Shown: positions 16,995 through 25,570, numbered from the stretch's first letter. The stretch: 43,975 nucleotides of DNA from JACDAN01 sp036554945 (GCA_036554945.1 DATBMH010000070.1:1-43975), one strand, 5' to 3'. Made by a program: numbers and translations. Notes: generated by a model from the letters alone, not told the origin.

Positions 16995-17522
16995 ATGCCA
17001 CGGTTCGCCGAAGCGCTCAACGAGCAGATCGCCTACGAGTACGGCGCGTCGCAGCAGTACATCGCGATCGCGGTGCACTACGACGCCGAGTCGCTCCCGC
17101 AGCTCGCCGCGCACTTCTACCGCCAGGCCGTCGAGGAGCGGAACCACGCGATGATGATGGTGCAGTTCCTCCTCGACGCGGACGAGACGGTGCTGATCCC
17201 CGGCGTGGAGGCGCCGCAGACCGACTTCTCGGACGCCCGCGCCCCGGTGGCGCTCGCGCTCGACCAGGAGAAGCGGGTGACCGACCAGATCGTCGCGCTC
17301 GTCGAGCTCGCCCGACAGGAGGGCAACCTCGTCGGCGAGCAGTTCCTGCACTGGTTCCTCCAGGAGCAGCGGGAGGAGGTCTCGTCGATGTCCCACCTGC
17401 TCGCCACCGTCGAGCGCGCCGGCGACAACCTCCTGCTCGTCGAGGAGATCCTCGCGCGGACCGGCGACGACGAGAGCCCGCTCGAGGCCGGCGCTCCGCC
17501 GGCGGCGGGCGGCGCGCTCTAG
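16995..17522 (+). CDS. Bacterial non-heme ferritin
   Basis: 175 aa, the usual ferritin length. Four-helix bundle pattern with ferroxidase ligands visible: E in LNEQIAYEYGASQQY, E-xx-H in AVEERNHAMMM, and the late E and Q in GEQFLHWFLQEQREE. It lacks the bacterioferritin haem-ligand context. The protein stores iron as ferric mineral in a 24-mer and limits Fenton chemistry. A disordered Ala/Gly/Pro tail ends the protein. It converges on the alpha/beta hydrolase gene with a 4 nt overlap of the ends. No obvious iron-box operator was seen, but a palindromic element lies upstream. Confidence 0.93.
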   Translation: MPRFAEALNEQIAYEYGASQQYIAIAVHYDAESLPQLAAHFYRQAVEERNHAMMMVQFLLDADETVLIPGVEAPQTDFSDARAPVALALDQEKRVTDQIVALVELARQEGNLVGEQFLHWFLQEQREEVSSMSHLLATVERAGDNLLLVEEILARTGDDESPLEAGAPPAAGGAL

Positions 17523-18370
17523 GCGCGAACCGGAACCGCCGCCAGGAACTCGCGCACCGCGTCGACGAGCGGCTGCCGGTCGGCCGTGAACGGGGTGTGG
17601 TCGGCGCCGGGCAGCTCGACGAACTGCGCTCCGGGGATCCGGTCTGCGAGGAACCGTCCGGCCGCGAGCTCGACGACCCGGTCGTCCGTGCGGTGCGCCA
17701 CCAGCGTCGGCGCGTCCAGAACGTCCAGCAAGCCGCAGACGTCGATCTCCATGTTGATCCGCTGGAAGGCGCCGAAGGTCTCCGGGGTCGCGCTCTCGCG
17801 GAAGTAGGACGCCCAGTCGCGCGCCACGTCGTCGCCGGCGGAGGCGAGGCTCGGCGCATAGAGGCTCATGACGTCGACGCCGTGCTCGAGGCTTCCCCAG
17901 CGCTCCATGTCCCGCTCGATCTGGCCGCAGTACTGCTCCTCGGTCGGGCCGTAGGGGTGATCGTCCGACCGGAGCACCCGCGCCGAGGTGCCGAACAGGA
18001 TGAGCGCGGCCGCGCGGTCGGGGTGCCTGGCTGCGAACAGGATGCTCGCCGGGCCTCCAGCGTCGACCCCGAAGAGCGCCGCGCGCTCCGACTCGGCCGC
18101 GTCCATCACGGCGCAGACGTCCTGCACGAGCGTCTCGATCGTCGGCAGGTCACGCACCCGGTCGGACATGCCCGTGCCCCGCTTGTCCAGCTGGATGACC
18201 CGCGTGAACTCGCCCAGCGCGCGCAGGAAATCACCTCGCCCGGGCAGGCCCCAGCTCAGCTCCACGTGGGAGATGAAGCCGGGCATGTAGACGAGGTCGA
18301 TCGGCCCGTCACCGATCACCTGGTAGGCGATGTTGACCTCGCCGCTCTGCGCGTAGCGGGTCTCGGGCAT
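17519..18370 (-). CDS. Alpha/beta-hydrolase fold protein with Asp at the nucleophile position
   Basis: 283 aa, a stand-alone paralogue of the hydrolase half of the adjacent cyclase gene (shared IAYQ, LDKRGTGMSD, FGTSARVL, a late ELPGADHTPF with the catalytic His). The nucleophile elbow reads LFGVDAGG, with Asp103 where esterases have Ser. Asp is the nucleophile in epoxide hydrolases and haloalkane dehalogenases, so the change may alter chemistry or abolish it. ATG at 18370 is 8 nt after the cyclase stop, so the two are co-transcribed. Substrate unknown. Confidence 0.85.
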   Translation of the reverse strand: MPETRYAQSGEVNIAYQVIGDGPIDLVYMPGFISHVELSWGLPGRGDFLRALGEFTRVIQLDKRGTGMSDRVRDLPTIETLVQDVCAVMDAAESERAALFGVDAGGPASILFAARHPDRAAALILFGTSARVLRSDDHPYGPTEEQYCGQIERDMERWGSLEHGVDVMSLYAPSLASAGDDVARDWASYFRESATPETFGAFQRINMEIDVCGLLDVLDAPTLVAHRTDDRVVELAAGRFLADRIPGAQFVELPGADHTPFTADRQPLVDAVREFLAAVPVRA

Positions 18371-18378
18371 CTGCACGC

Positions 18379-19737
18379 CTAAGTTGTAACGGCGTAGAGC
18401 TGCCAGGCGCCGGGGATGCCCTTGAGCTCGCGAGGGCCTCGGTCCTCGAACTCCAGCCCGGAGCCGGCGACGAGATCCCTGACGGTGCCGGACACGAGCA
18501 CCTCGCCTGGCTCGGCTTCCGCAGCCACACGCGCTCCGATGTGCACGGCGATCCCACCCAGCTTGCCGTCGACTTGCTCGCACTCGCCCGTGTGCAGCCC
18601 GGCCCGGAGCTCGAGGCCGAGCTCGCGCACCGCGTCGACGATCTCCTGTGCGCACCGGATCGCCCGCGCGGGGCCGTCGAAGGTCGCGAGGAAGCCGTCA
18701 CCCGCGGTCTCGACCTCGACGCCGCGCCCCTGGGCCAGCAGCCTCCGGATCAGTGCGTGGTGCCGCTCGAGCAGGTCGTTCCAGTGCGCGTCGCCGAGCT
18801 CCGCCGCCCGAGCGGTCGAATCGACGATGTCGGTGAAGAGGATCGTGGCGAGGATCCGGTCCCGCTGCGGCGTCGCCTCGCCCGCCTCGACCTCGGCGAA
18901 GAAGTCCCGCGTCGTCTCTACGAGCTCGGCCGCACCGGTCGCTCCCGCCGCGAAGGGCGAGTGATCGGAGCCCGGCAGCTCCACGAACCGCGCGCCGCGG
19001 ATCCGGCCGGCGAGATAGCGCCCAGCCTCGACGTCGACGATCCGGTCGGCGTCGCGGTGGACGACCACGGTCGGCACGTGGATCGCGGGGAGCACCTCCC
19101 GCACGTCGATGAGCATGTTCATGCGCTCGAAGGCCGCGATCGACCCGGGGCTGGCGCTCTGCCGGAAGTACGTCGACCAGGTCGCGAGACTCGCCTCGTC
19201 CTGCGGCGCGCTCGGCGTGTAGCGCTCGAGGATCTCCGCCGTGAGGTCGGGCGATCCCCACAGCCGCTCGTACCGCTCGATCATGCGGAGCTGCTCCTGC
19301 TCCGTCGGCCCCCACGGATGGTCCGGCGCCCACAGCGTGCGGGCCGACGTGCCGAACAGGACGAGCCCCGCCGTTCGCTCCGGATACGTGGCCGCGAAGA
19401 CCGCGCTCATCGTCCCGCCGGAGTCGATTCCGAGGAGGACCGCACGGGTCGAGCGCGCGGCATCCATGACGGCGCGGAGGTCGTCCATACGCGCCTCGAG
19501 CGTCAGCGAGTCGCCCACCTGATCCGACATCCCGGTCCCCCGCTTGTCGAATTGGATCACCCGGGCGAACGACGCGAGCGCCAGGAGGAACTCGCTCCGG
19601 CCGGGGACCTGCCAGCCGAGCTCGATGTTCGAGACGAAGCCGGGCGCGAAGACGAGGTCGAGCGGGCCCTCGCCGAACGCCTGGTAGGCGATCGAGACGT
19701 CGCCGCTGCGCGCGTAGCGGATCTCCGGGACGCTCAC
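18379..19737 (-). CDS. Alpha/beta hydrolase-class III adenylate cyclase fusion
   Basis: 452 aa. Residues 1-285 are an alpha/beta hydrolase domain with Asp105 at the nucleophile elbow (LLGIDSGG) and a late GSDHSPF His. Residues about 293-452 are a class III nucleotide cyclase with metal ligands D303 (ILFTDIVDST) and D347 (ETAGDGFLATF), and GIAVHIGARVA near the transition-state Arg. The architecture matches mycobacterial Rv1900c-type proteins. The hydrolase domain may sense a lipophilic ligand and tune cAMP production (inference). Start GTG at 19737, 18 nt after the metallopeptidase stop. Confidence 0.9.
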   Translation of the reverse strand: MSVPEIRYARSGDVSIAYQAFGEGPLDLVFAPGFVSNIELGWQVPGRSEFLLALASFARVIQFDKRGTGMSDQVGDSLTLEARMDDLRAVMDAARSTRAVLLGIDSGGTMSAVFAATYPERTAGLVLFGTSARTLWAPDHPWGPTEQEQLRMIERYERLWGSPDLTAEILERYTPSAPQDEASLATWSTYFRQSASPGSIAAFERMNMLIDVREVLPAIHVPTVVVHRDADRIVDVEAGRYLAGRIRGARFVELPGSDHSPFAAGATGAAELVETTRDFFAEVEAGEATPQRDRILATILFTDIVDSTARAAELGDAHWNDLLERHHALIRRLLAQGRGVEVETAGDGFLATFDGPARAIRCAQEIVDAVRELGLELRAGLHTGECEQVDGKLGGIAVHIGARVAAEAEPGEVLVSGTVRDLVAGSGLEFEDRGPRELKGIPGAWQLYAVTT

Positions 19738-19755
19738 GTCCCCATTGTCGCCCCG

Positions 19756-21252
19756 CTAGCGCAGCTGCTCGCGAAGTGCCTCGGCGAACGCCTCCATCTC
19801 GAGCTCCTCGCCGGTCACGTCGGCGAGCAGCTCGTCGGCGTCCATCCGGCTTCCCTCGCCCCAGAGCTCGCGGAGCATGCTCCCGGCGTCGCGGCTCGCG
19901 AACCAGTCCGAGCCGAACCGCTCGCGGAAGTGGTTCCGGAGCTGCGACTGCAGCGCCCAGGACCGGAGGTACCCGGTGACGTAGAAGCTCGGGTCGATGT
20001 CGCCGAGGTAGTCGGTCGGGCTCGGCTCGATCTTCAGCGCGTTGCCGAGGATCTCGACATAGCGGGACGACATCGCCTTCTCGTCGAGCTCGGTTGCCGC
20101 GTGGAACTCGAGCTCGTACAAAAGCTTCCCGCAGTAGCGGCGGAGGAGGTAGAGCGAGCCGGTCGCGGCCTCGGCGGCGAACTCGTCCGGACGCGGGAAG
20201 TCGAGGCGGCGCGCGAGCCAGCCGGGCTCGAGCAGGAAGTGCTCCATCAGCGTCGCCCAGGCCTCGGTGATCGAGACGTCGCCGAGGCGGCGTGCCTCCA
20301 CGGGCAGGTCCGGGCTCACGTGGGCGTAGTGCTCGGTGTGGCCGGCCTCGTGGAAGAGCGCCCGCCAGTCGTCGGCGCCGCCCATCGGCTGGATCACGAG
20401 GACGACGCGGCCCGGGACCTCGATCGGCGCGCAGAAGGCCCGCGGGCTCTTCTTCGGGCGCTGCTCGATGTCCAGCTCGACGTTCTGCTGCGAGCGCATG
20501 TCGATCCCGAGGTCGGCGAGGCTCACCTCGAGCGCGGGCATCATCTTCTCGGCCGGGAACGCTTCGTCCCAGCCCGGCGCGCGGAAGACGCGGGCGACGT
20601 CCCAGCGCTCAGCGTCGTCGAGCCCGACGCCGGCGCGGACGCGGAAGAGCTTGTCCGCCTCGCGCTCGTACATCGACTCGGTCGACTCGAGGACGGCGCG
20701 GCACTGGTCGGCGAGCTTGTCCAGCCGGAAGCCGAACCGCCGGTAGAGGTCGGCGTACGTCGGCGAGCCGAGGCGCGGGACCGCTTCGTGGAGCGTCGCG
20801 ACGCCGTCGACGTGAATCGGGTTGATGTGCTCCTCCGTGAGGCGGTTGCGAGCCTCTTCGAGCCGCTGCCGCCGCGCGCGGTCGTCCTCGTTCGCGATCG
20901 TCGGCCGGATCATCCGGTAGCCGATCGTCTCACCGTCCACGGTCGTCTCGAGCTGCGCCTCCAGGGTCGCGCTCTTCTCGGCGTGCTCTCGGGTCAGCTC
21001 GGCGAGGTAGTTCTCGGACGCGAAACGCCAGAGCTCCGAGACCCCGCGGTCTCCCTCGGCGGCCTCGCCCAGCGCCTGGGCCTGTGAGAGCTCGGCGAGC
21101 TCGGGGTACGACTCGTACAGCGGCTTGAGGTCGAGCGTGTCCTTGTGGCCCGCGTAGTGGAGGTAGTACTCCTGGTCGAGCTCGGCGATGAAACGGTCGA
21201 TGCGCTCGCGGTAGGTGTCCAGCTCACGGCTGGTCGGAGGAGCGCTGGCCAC
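19756..21252 (-). CDS. M3-like zinc metallopeptidase (oligopeptidase-type gluzincin)
   Basis: 498 aa, cytosolic. The active site reads ALFHEAGHTEHYAH (HExxH), with the third ligand probably in the following SITEAWATLMEHF segment. The long helical body and its end position fit M3-type oligopeptidases, though the motif spacing differs from classic M3 and I would also consider M32. GTG at 21252 is preceded by TATCCT and 6 nt, so the message is probably leaderless. It heads a reverse-strand unit with the cyclase and hydrolase genes and diverges from yjbQ across only 18 bp. Confidence 0.85.
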   Translation of the reverse strand: MASAPPTSRELDTYRERIDRFIAELDQEYYLHYAGHKDTLDLKPLYESYPELAELSQAQALGEAAEGDRGVSELWRFASENYLAELTREHAEKSATLEAQLETTVDGETIGYRMIRPTIANEDDRARRQRLEEARNRLTEEHINPIHVDGVATLHEAVPRLGSPTYADLYRRFGFRLDKLADQCRAVLESTESMYEREADKLFRVRAGVGLDDAERWDVARVFRAPGWDEAFPAEKMMPALEVSLADLGIDMRSQQNVELDIEQRPKKSPRAFCAPIEVPGRVVLVIQPMGGADDWRALFHEAGHTEHYAHVSPDLPVEARRLGDVSITEAWATLMEHFLLEPGWLARRLDFPRPDEFAAEAATGSLYLLRRYCGKLLYELEFHAATELDEKAMSSRYVEILGNALKIEPSPTDYLGDIDPSFYVTGYLRSWALQSQLRNHFRERFGSDWFASRDAGSMLRELWGEGSRMDADELLADVTGEELEMEAFAEALREQLR

Positions 21253-21257
21253 GCGCT

Positions 21258-21264
21258 TAGGATA
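21258..21264. promoter_or_regulatory. Symmetric -10 element shared by two divergent leaderless genes
   Basis: TAGGATA reads TAGGAT on the plus strand (7 nt before GTG 21271) and TATCCT on the minus strand (6 nt before GTG 21252). The whole intergenic space is 18 bp. No Shine-Dalgarno is possible for either gene, so both should be leaderless. Confidence 0.65.
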
Positions 21265-21270
21265 CTGGCC

Positions 21271-21666
21271 GTGCGCCAGATCTCCGTCCGCACCGAGCGG
21301 CGCACGCAGCTGCTCGAGATCACGCGCGAGGTGGAGGCGGCGCTCGAGGGGTCGGATGCCGTTGCCGCGCTCGTCTTCGTCCCGCACACGACGGCGGGCG
21401 TGACCATCAACGAGCACGCGGACCCCGCCGTCGCGCGCGATTTCGAGCGCGCGCTCGAGCGGATGGTGGGCGACGAGTGGGGCTGGGAGCACATCGAGGC
21501 CGGGGAGGAGAACGCCGCCTCCCACATCCGGGCTGCGCTGATGGGCCCGCAGGTCGTCGTGCCGGTCGAGAACGGCCGGCTCGCGCTCGGCACCTGGCAG
21601 GGCATCTTCCTCTGCGAGCTCGACGGCCCCCGGGACCGGAAGGTGCTGGTCACACCGCTCTCGTGA
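21271..21666 (+). CDS. yjbQ: YjbQ/UPF0047 family protein
   Basis: 131 aa, complete. It carries the family signature from start to end: RQISVRTERRTQLLEITREV, FVPHTTAGVTINEHADP, AASHIRAALMGPQVVVPVENG and LGTWQGIFLCELDGPRDRKV. YjbQ proteins have weak thiamine-phosphate-synthase activity in vitro, but their physiological role is unsettled. GTG at 21271 is used with a leaderless promoter. The stop overlaps the ABC ATPase start (GTGA), so it is co-translated with the transporter genes. Confidence 0.93.
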   Translation: MRQISVRTERRTQLLEITREVEAALEGSDAVAALVFVPHTTAGVTINEHADPAVARDFERALERMVGDEWGWEHIEAGEENAASHIRAALMGPQVVVPVENGRLALGTWQGIFLCELDGPRDRKVLVTPLS

Positions 21667-22547
21667 TCGAGGTCGAGAACCTCAGCAAGCGCTTCGGGAA
21701 GACGCAGGCGGTCGCCGGGCTGAGCTTCCGCGTCGAGCCCGGGACGATCACGGGCTTCCTCGGGCCGAACGGCGCGGGCAAGTCGACCACGTTGCGCTCG
21801 ATCCTCGGGCTCGTACATCCCGACGCCGGGAGCACGGTCGTGCTCGGCGTCCCGTACCGCAAGCTCGACCGGCCGATGCACCGGGTCGGCGCGGTGCTCG
21901 AGGCGAGCGAGGTGCACCCGGGGCGGACCGGGCGGAACCATCTGCGCGTGCTCGCCGCGGCGGCGGGGATCCCGCGGTCCCGCGTCGAGGAGGTGCTCTC
22001 GCTCGTGGAGCTGGCCGCGGGGGCGAAGCGTCGCGTGAAGGGCTACTCGCTCGGCATGCGGCAGCGGCTCGGGCTCGCGGCGGCGCTCCTCGGCGATCCG
22101 GAGGTGCTGGTGCTCGACGAGCCGGCGAACGGCCTCGACCCGGCCGGGATCCGCTGGCTCCGCGACCTGCTCCGGTCGCTGGCCGCCGAGGGACGGACGA
22201 TCCTCGTCTCCAGCCACGTGCTGGCCGAGGTCGCGCAGACCGTCGACCGCGTCGTCATCATCCACCGAGGGCGGCTGATCCAGCAAGCGTCGATCGCGGA
22301 GGTGCTCGCGGGCGCGCAGGGCGCGACGAGGGTGCGGTCGCCGGATTCTGGTCGGCTGCGCGAGCTGCTCGCGGCGCAGGGGGTCGAGGTCAACGAGGGC
22401 GACGGCGTGCTGCTCGCGGAGGTTCCCCCCGAGCAGGTCGGCGAGCTCGCCGCAGCGAACGGCGTCGTCCTCCACGAGCTCACCGTCGAGAGCGCGACGC
22501 TCGAGGAGGTCTTCCTCGAGCTGACCGGTGGGGAGACGACCGAGTGA
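21663..22547 (+). CDS. ABC transporter ATP-binding protein
   Basis: 294 aa. Walker A GPNGAGKST (about 36-44), ABC signature YSLGMRQRLGLA, Walker B VLVLDEPANGLDP, and switch His in LVSSHVL are all intact. A C-terminal extension of about 80 residues, typical of DrrA/CcmA-like exporters, follows. GTG at 21663 overlaps the yjbQ stop; the TGA overlaps the permease GTG. With the permease it forms a two-gene exporter or ABC-2-type transporter. Substrate cannot be inferred. Confidence 0.95.
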   Translation: MIEVENLSKRFGKTQAVAGLSFRVEPGTITGFLGPNGAGKSTTLRSILGLVHPDAGSTVVLGVPYRKLDRPMHRVGAVLEASEVHPGRTGRNHLRVLAAAAGIPRSRVEEVLSLVELAAGAKRRVKGYSLGMRQRLGLAAALLGDPEVLVLDEPANGLDPAGIRWLRDLLRSLAAEGRTILVSSHVLAEVAQTVDRVVIIHRGRLIQQASIAEVLAGAQGATRVRSPDSGRLRELLAAQGVEVNEGDGVLLAEVPPEQVGELAAANGVVLHELTVESATLEEVFLELTGGETTE

Positions 22548-23305
22548 CGGCGTCGATCCGCTCCGAGCTGCTGAAGATCCGGACGACGCGCGGGTGGTAC
22601 GGCTACCTCGCCGTCGTCGTCCTGCTGGCCGGGCTCGCCGCCGCGGGCGACATCGGGTCGTCCGAGGACTTCCGCCGGAGCCTGGTCGAGTTCCAGGTTG
22701 GGCTCGTCGACGCCGGCGGCATCGCCGCGCTCCTCGCGATCATCCTCGGGATCACCGTCGTGACGTCCGAGTTCCGCCACGGGACGATCACGCCGACGCT
22801 CCTTGCCGCGCCGCTGCGCGAGCGCGTCGTCGGAGCGAAGGCGGTCGCGACGCTGCTCGTCTCACTGGTGTTCACGCTGCTCGCGCTCGTCGTGATCGTG
22901 GCGATCGCGCTCGTCTGGCTCTCGATCATCGACGCCGAGCTGCACTTCACGGACCGGGACGTCCTCGTCCGGACGGCACAGGTGTTCCTGCTCTCGGTGC
23001 TGTGGGGCCTCCTCGGCGTCTCGATCGGCACGATCGTGCAGAGCCAGGTCGCCGCGCTCGTCGGGACGCTGATCTGGATCTTCCTCGGCGAGACGCTGCT
23101 GATCGGGCTCTTCGGGCTGATCGACGTCGGCGGCGTCGACTTCGAGGGCGCTGCGGACTACCTCCCGTTCCAGGCGCTGGACGCGGCCGACGGGACGACC
23201 GACGAGCTCCTCTCCTACTGGAAGGGCGTGGCGGTGTCGCTGGTCTGGATCGCGGCGATCGGGGCCGCCGGCACCGAGCGCATGCGCCGCCGCGACATCA
23301 CCTGA
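22544..23305 (+). CDS. ABC-2-type transporter permease
   Basis: 253 aa with about six membrane helices, beginning with the usual short cytosolic SIRSELLKIRTTRGWYGYL. It also contains TSEFRHGTITPTLLAAP, a common ABC-2 permease motif. GTG at 22544 overlaps the ATPase stop by 4 nt. Its last 91 bp overlap the 3' end of the convergent binding-protein gene, so antisense interference is possible. It pairs with the preceding ATPase. Confidence 0.92.
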   Translation: MTASIRSELLKIRTTRGWYGYLAVVVLLAGLAAAGDIGSSEDFRRSLVEFQVGLVDAGGIAALLAIILGITVVTSEFRHGTITPTLLAAPLRERVVGAKAVATLLVSLVFTLLALVVIVAIALVWLSIIDAELHFTDRDVLVRTAQVFLLSVLWGLLGVSIGTIVQSQVAALVGTLIWIFLGETLLIGLFGLIDVGGVDFEGAADYLPFQALDAADGTTDELLSYWKGVAVSLVWIAAIGAAGTERMRRRDIT

Positions 23306-24156
23306 ACCGCGGGCAGTCCGGGGTCCGCGCAGACGTCCGGGTGCAGCAGGAAGCCGAGCTGGCGGACGCCTTCGGCGACTCGCGGCGCGGGGCGGGAGTA
23401 GTAGGCGTTCGCGTCGACGGCGACGGTGGGCGCCTCCAGGTCGAGTGAAGCCGCCTCCTTCGCGCCGCGGACGGCATCGAACCCGCACGCCGCGACGACG
23501 ACGAGCTCCGGCTCGCGCTCCTCGACCTCTTCCCAGGTGACCGTGTAGGAGGGCTCGCCGGTGCGGCCGAGGATGTCCTCGCCGCCGGCGGCCTCGACCA
23601 TCTCGGGCAGCCAGTGCCCGGCGGCGAACGGCGGGTCGATCCACTCGGCCACGAAGATGCGGCGGCGGGGCTCGGCGGCGACTGCGCGCTTGACCTCGTC
23701 GATCGTCCGGCGCATGCGGTCGGCGACCTCGGCTCCGCGTTGGCGCGCTCCGAGTCGCTCGGCAAGCAGCTCGACGGACCCGGCGATCTCCTCGAGCGTC
23801 GTTGGGTTGAGCGAGATCACCTCGGCTCCCACCGGGCAGAGCGAGGAGATGTCGTCGCCCGAGACCGCGCAGACCGTGCAGAGGTCCTGCGTCACGATGA
23901 CGTCGGGTGCGAGCTCGGCGAGGCGCTCCTCGTCCACGGCGTAGAGCGACTGTCCTCCTGCGACGGCGTCGCGGACGGCGCGGTCGATCTGGGCGCTGGA
24001 CAGGCTTGCCGGGTCGACCCTCGACGCAGTCACGACCGGTACGTCGCGGGCCGCGGGCGGCCAGTCGCACTCCTCGGAGACGCCGACGAGCGAGCCGGCG
24101 AGGCCGAGGTCCCCGAGGATCTCGGTTGCGCTCGGGAGCAGGGAGCAGATTCGCAT
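23215..24156 (-). CDS. BtuF-like (cobalamin-type) periplasmic-binding-fold protein without signal peptide
   Basis: 313 aa. The sequence opens directly with MRICSLLPSATEILGDLGL, as in cobalamin-binding proteins of the BtuF/FepB fold, followed by GVSEECDWP, APDVIVTQDLC, SLNPTTLEEI and IDPPFAAGHWLPEM. There is no signal peptide, so it is probably cytosolic and not a classic transport subunit. No cognate permease or ATPase is adjacent. ATG at 24156 lies 8 nt after TAGATT. The 3' end overlaps the permease gene by 91 bp; the final 20 or so residues look unlike the family and may be a read-through tail. Confidence 0.85.
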   Translation of the reverse strand: MRICSLLPSATEILGDLGLAGSLVGVSEECDWPPAARDVPVVTASRVDPASLSSAQIDRAVRDAVAGGQSLYAVDEERLAELAPDVIVTQDLCTVCAVSGDDISSLCPVGAEVISLNPTTLEEIAGSVELLAERLGARQRGAEVADRMRRTIDEVKRAVAAEPRRRIFVAEWIDPPFAAGHWLPEMVEAAGGEDILGRTGEPSYTVTWEEVEEREPELVVVAACGFDAVRGAKEAASLDLEAPTVAVDANAYYSRPAPRVAEGVRQLGFLLHPDVCADPGLPAVQVMSRRRMRSVPAAPIAAIQTSDTATPFQ

Positions 24157-24164
24157 CGGGATCG

Positions 24165-24170
24165 AATCTA
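24165..24170 (-). promoter_or_regulatory. Putative -10 box of the BtuF-like gene
   Basis: TAGATT on the reverse strand, 8 nt before ATG 24156; near-leaderless. Confidence 0.5.
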
Positions 24171-24179
24171 GCTCGGCGC

Positions 24180-24185
24180 TAGGCT
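24180..24185 (+). promoter_or_regulatory. Putative -10 box of the RNA methyltransferase gene
   Basis: TAGGCT, 6 nt, then GTG 24192; no Shine-Dalgarno. It faces away from the BtuF-like promoter 10 bp to the left. Confidence 0.55.
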
Positions 24186-24191
24186 GGCCCC

Positions 24192-25553
24192 GTGGCTGCG
24201 CCGGTCGCCAGGGACGACGAGCTCGAGCTCGAGATCGAGTCGCTCGCCTATGGCGGGAACGGCGTCGCGCGCCTGAACGGCTTCGTGGTCTTCGTGCGGC
24301 GTGGGTTGCCCGGCGACCGCGTGCGGGCGCGCGTCACCAAGGTTCAGAGGCGGCATGCCGAGGCCCTCGCCGTGGAGGTGCTCGAGCCGAGCCCAAAACG
24401 GGTTGACGCTCCATGCGACCACTATCCCGCCTGCGGTGGCTGCCGCTTCCAGGATCTGGCGTACGAGGCGCAGATCGAGGCGAAAGCGGCACAGGTTCGT
24501 GACGCTCTCGTGCGGATCGGCGGCCTTCCGGAGCCGACGCTCGAGCCGATCCTCCCGGCGGCGTCGGTCTTTCGGTACCGGAACAAGCTCGAGTACTCGT
24601 TCGCGCCCGGTCCGCGCGGTCCGGTGCTCGGGTTCCACAAGGCCGGGCGCTGGGACGAGGTGATCGACGTCGTCGAGTGCTGGCTGACGACCGACCTCGG
24701 GAACCGAGTCCGGGAGTCGGTGCGGGCCTGGGCGCGCGAGAGCGGCCACGCGGCGTACGACCAGGCCGAGGGCACCGGCTTCCTGCGCCACCTCGTGTGC
24801 CGCGAAGGGCGGAACAGCGGCCAGATGCTCGTCCAGCTCGTGACGGCGCCAGGCAAGCTCGACGCCGAAGGCTTCGTGGCCGCGCTGCGGCGCTTCCCGG
24901 AAGTCCGGTCGATCCACCACTCGGTGAACGACCGGCCGGCCGAGGTGACGAACCTGCCGACGACGCTCCTGTGGGGAGAGGACGCGATCGAGGAGGAGCT
25001 GCTCGGGCTGCGGTTCCGGGTGCGCCCGAACGCGTTCCTGCAGACGAACACCGAGATGGCCGAGCGGCTCTACGAGCTCGCGATCGAGGCGGCCGGGCTC
25101 ACCGGCGAGCAGACGGTCTGGGACCTGTACTGCGGGATCGGGACGATCGGTCTCTCCATGGCCTCGAAGGCCCTGACCGTGTGGGGCGTGGACGTCTCCG
25201 AGGAGTCGATCGCCTGCGCGCTCGAGAACGCCGACCTGAACGGGCTCGCGAATGCGGCCTTCTTCGCGGGCGAGGTCGGACAGGCGATCGAGGAGCTGCG
25301 CGACCGATCCGGCGATCCGGACGTTGTCGTGGTCGACCCGCCGCGGGCTGGGCTCTCGAGCAAGGCGGTGCGGCGGCTCGGCCGGATCGGCGCGCCGCGG
25401 ATCGTCTACGTCTCCTGCAATCCGACGACCCTCGCGGGGAACGTCAAGCAGCTTCGAGACGACTGGGGCTACGAGCTGAAGCGCGCGCGGCCGGTCGACA
25501 TGTTCCCGCACACGCCGCACGTCGAGTGCGTCTCGCTGCTGGAACGGTCGTAG
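24192..25553 (+). CDS. TrmA/RlmD-family RNA m5U methyltransferase
   Basis: 453 aa. An N-terminal TRAM domain (about 10-65) precedes an iron-sulfur cluster motif C-x5-C-x2-C (CDHYPACGGC) with a further Cys in VECWLTT. The SAM-binding region (VWDLYCGIGTIGLSMA) comes next, then DPPRAGLS and catalytic Cys in YVSCNPTTLAGN near the C-terminus. This set is the signature of 5-methyluridine methyltransferases of 23S rRNA or tRNA. Which position is modified cannot be told from sequence. Leaderless GTG start. It is followed by a hairpin and then a sigma-factor gene. Confidence 0.94.
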   Translation: MAAPVARDDELELEIESLAYGGNGVARLNGFVVFVRRGLPGDRVRARVTKVQRRHAEALAVEVLEPSPKRVDAPCDHYPACGGCRFQDLAYEAQIEAKAAQVRDALVRIGGLPEPTLEPILPAASVFRYRNKLEYSFAPGPRGPVLGFHKAGRWDEVIDVVECWLTTDLGNRVRESVRAWARESGHAAYDQAEGTGFLRHLVCREGRNSGQMLVQLVTAPGKLDAEGFVAALRRFPEVRSIHHSVNDRPAEVTNLPTTLLWGEDAIEEELLGLRFRVRPNAFLQTNTEMAERLYELAIEAAGLTGEQTVWDLYCGIGTIGLSMASKALTVWGVDVSEESIACALENADLNGLANAAFFAGEVGQAIEELRDRSGDPDVVVVDPPRAGLSSKAVRRLGRIGAPRIVYVSCNPTTLAGNVKQLRDDWGYELKRARPVDMFPHTPHVECVSLLERS

Positions 25554-25570
25554 CCCGGGAACTCCCGGGC
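25553..25570 (+). terminator. Hairpin overlapping the methyltransferase stop
   Basis: Perfect 7 bp stem GCCCGGG / CCCGGGC with a 4 nt loop, beginning at the last base of the stop codon. No T-tract. It lies 22 nt before the ECF sigma ATG and may attenuate read-through. Confidence 0.45.

Noticed and set aside
18541..21087. 848-codon plus-strand frame
   Set aside because: Antisense to the cyclase and metallopeptidase genes; no recognisable domain.
19756..21525. Extended 589 aa version of the metallopeptidase
   Set aside because: The extra N-terminus overlaps yjbQ on the other strand and looks like shadow sequence; GTG 21252 with TATCCT fits better.
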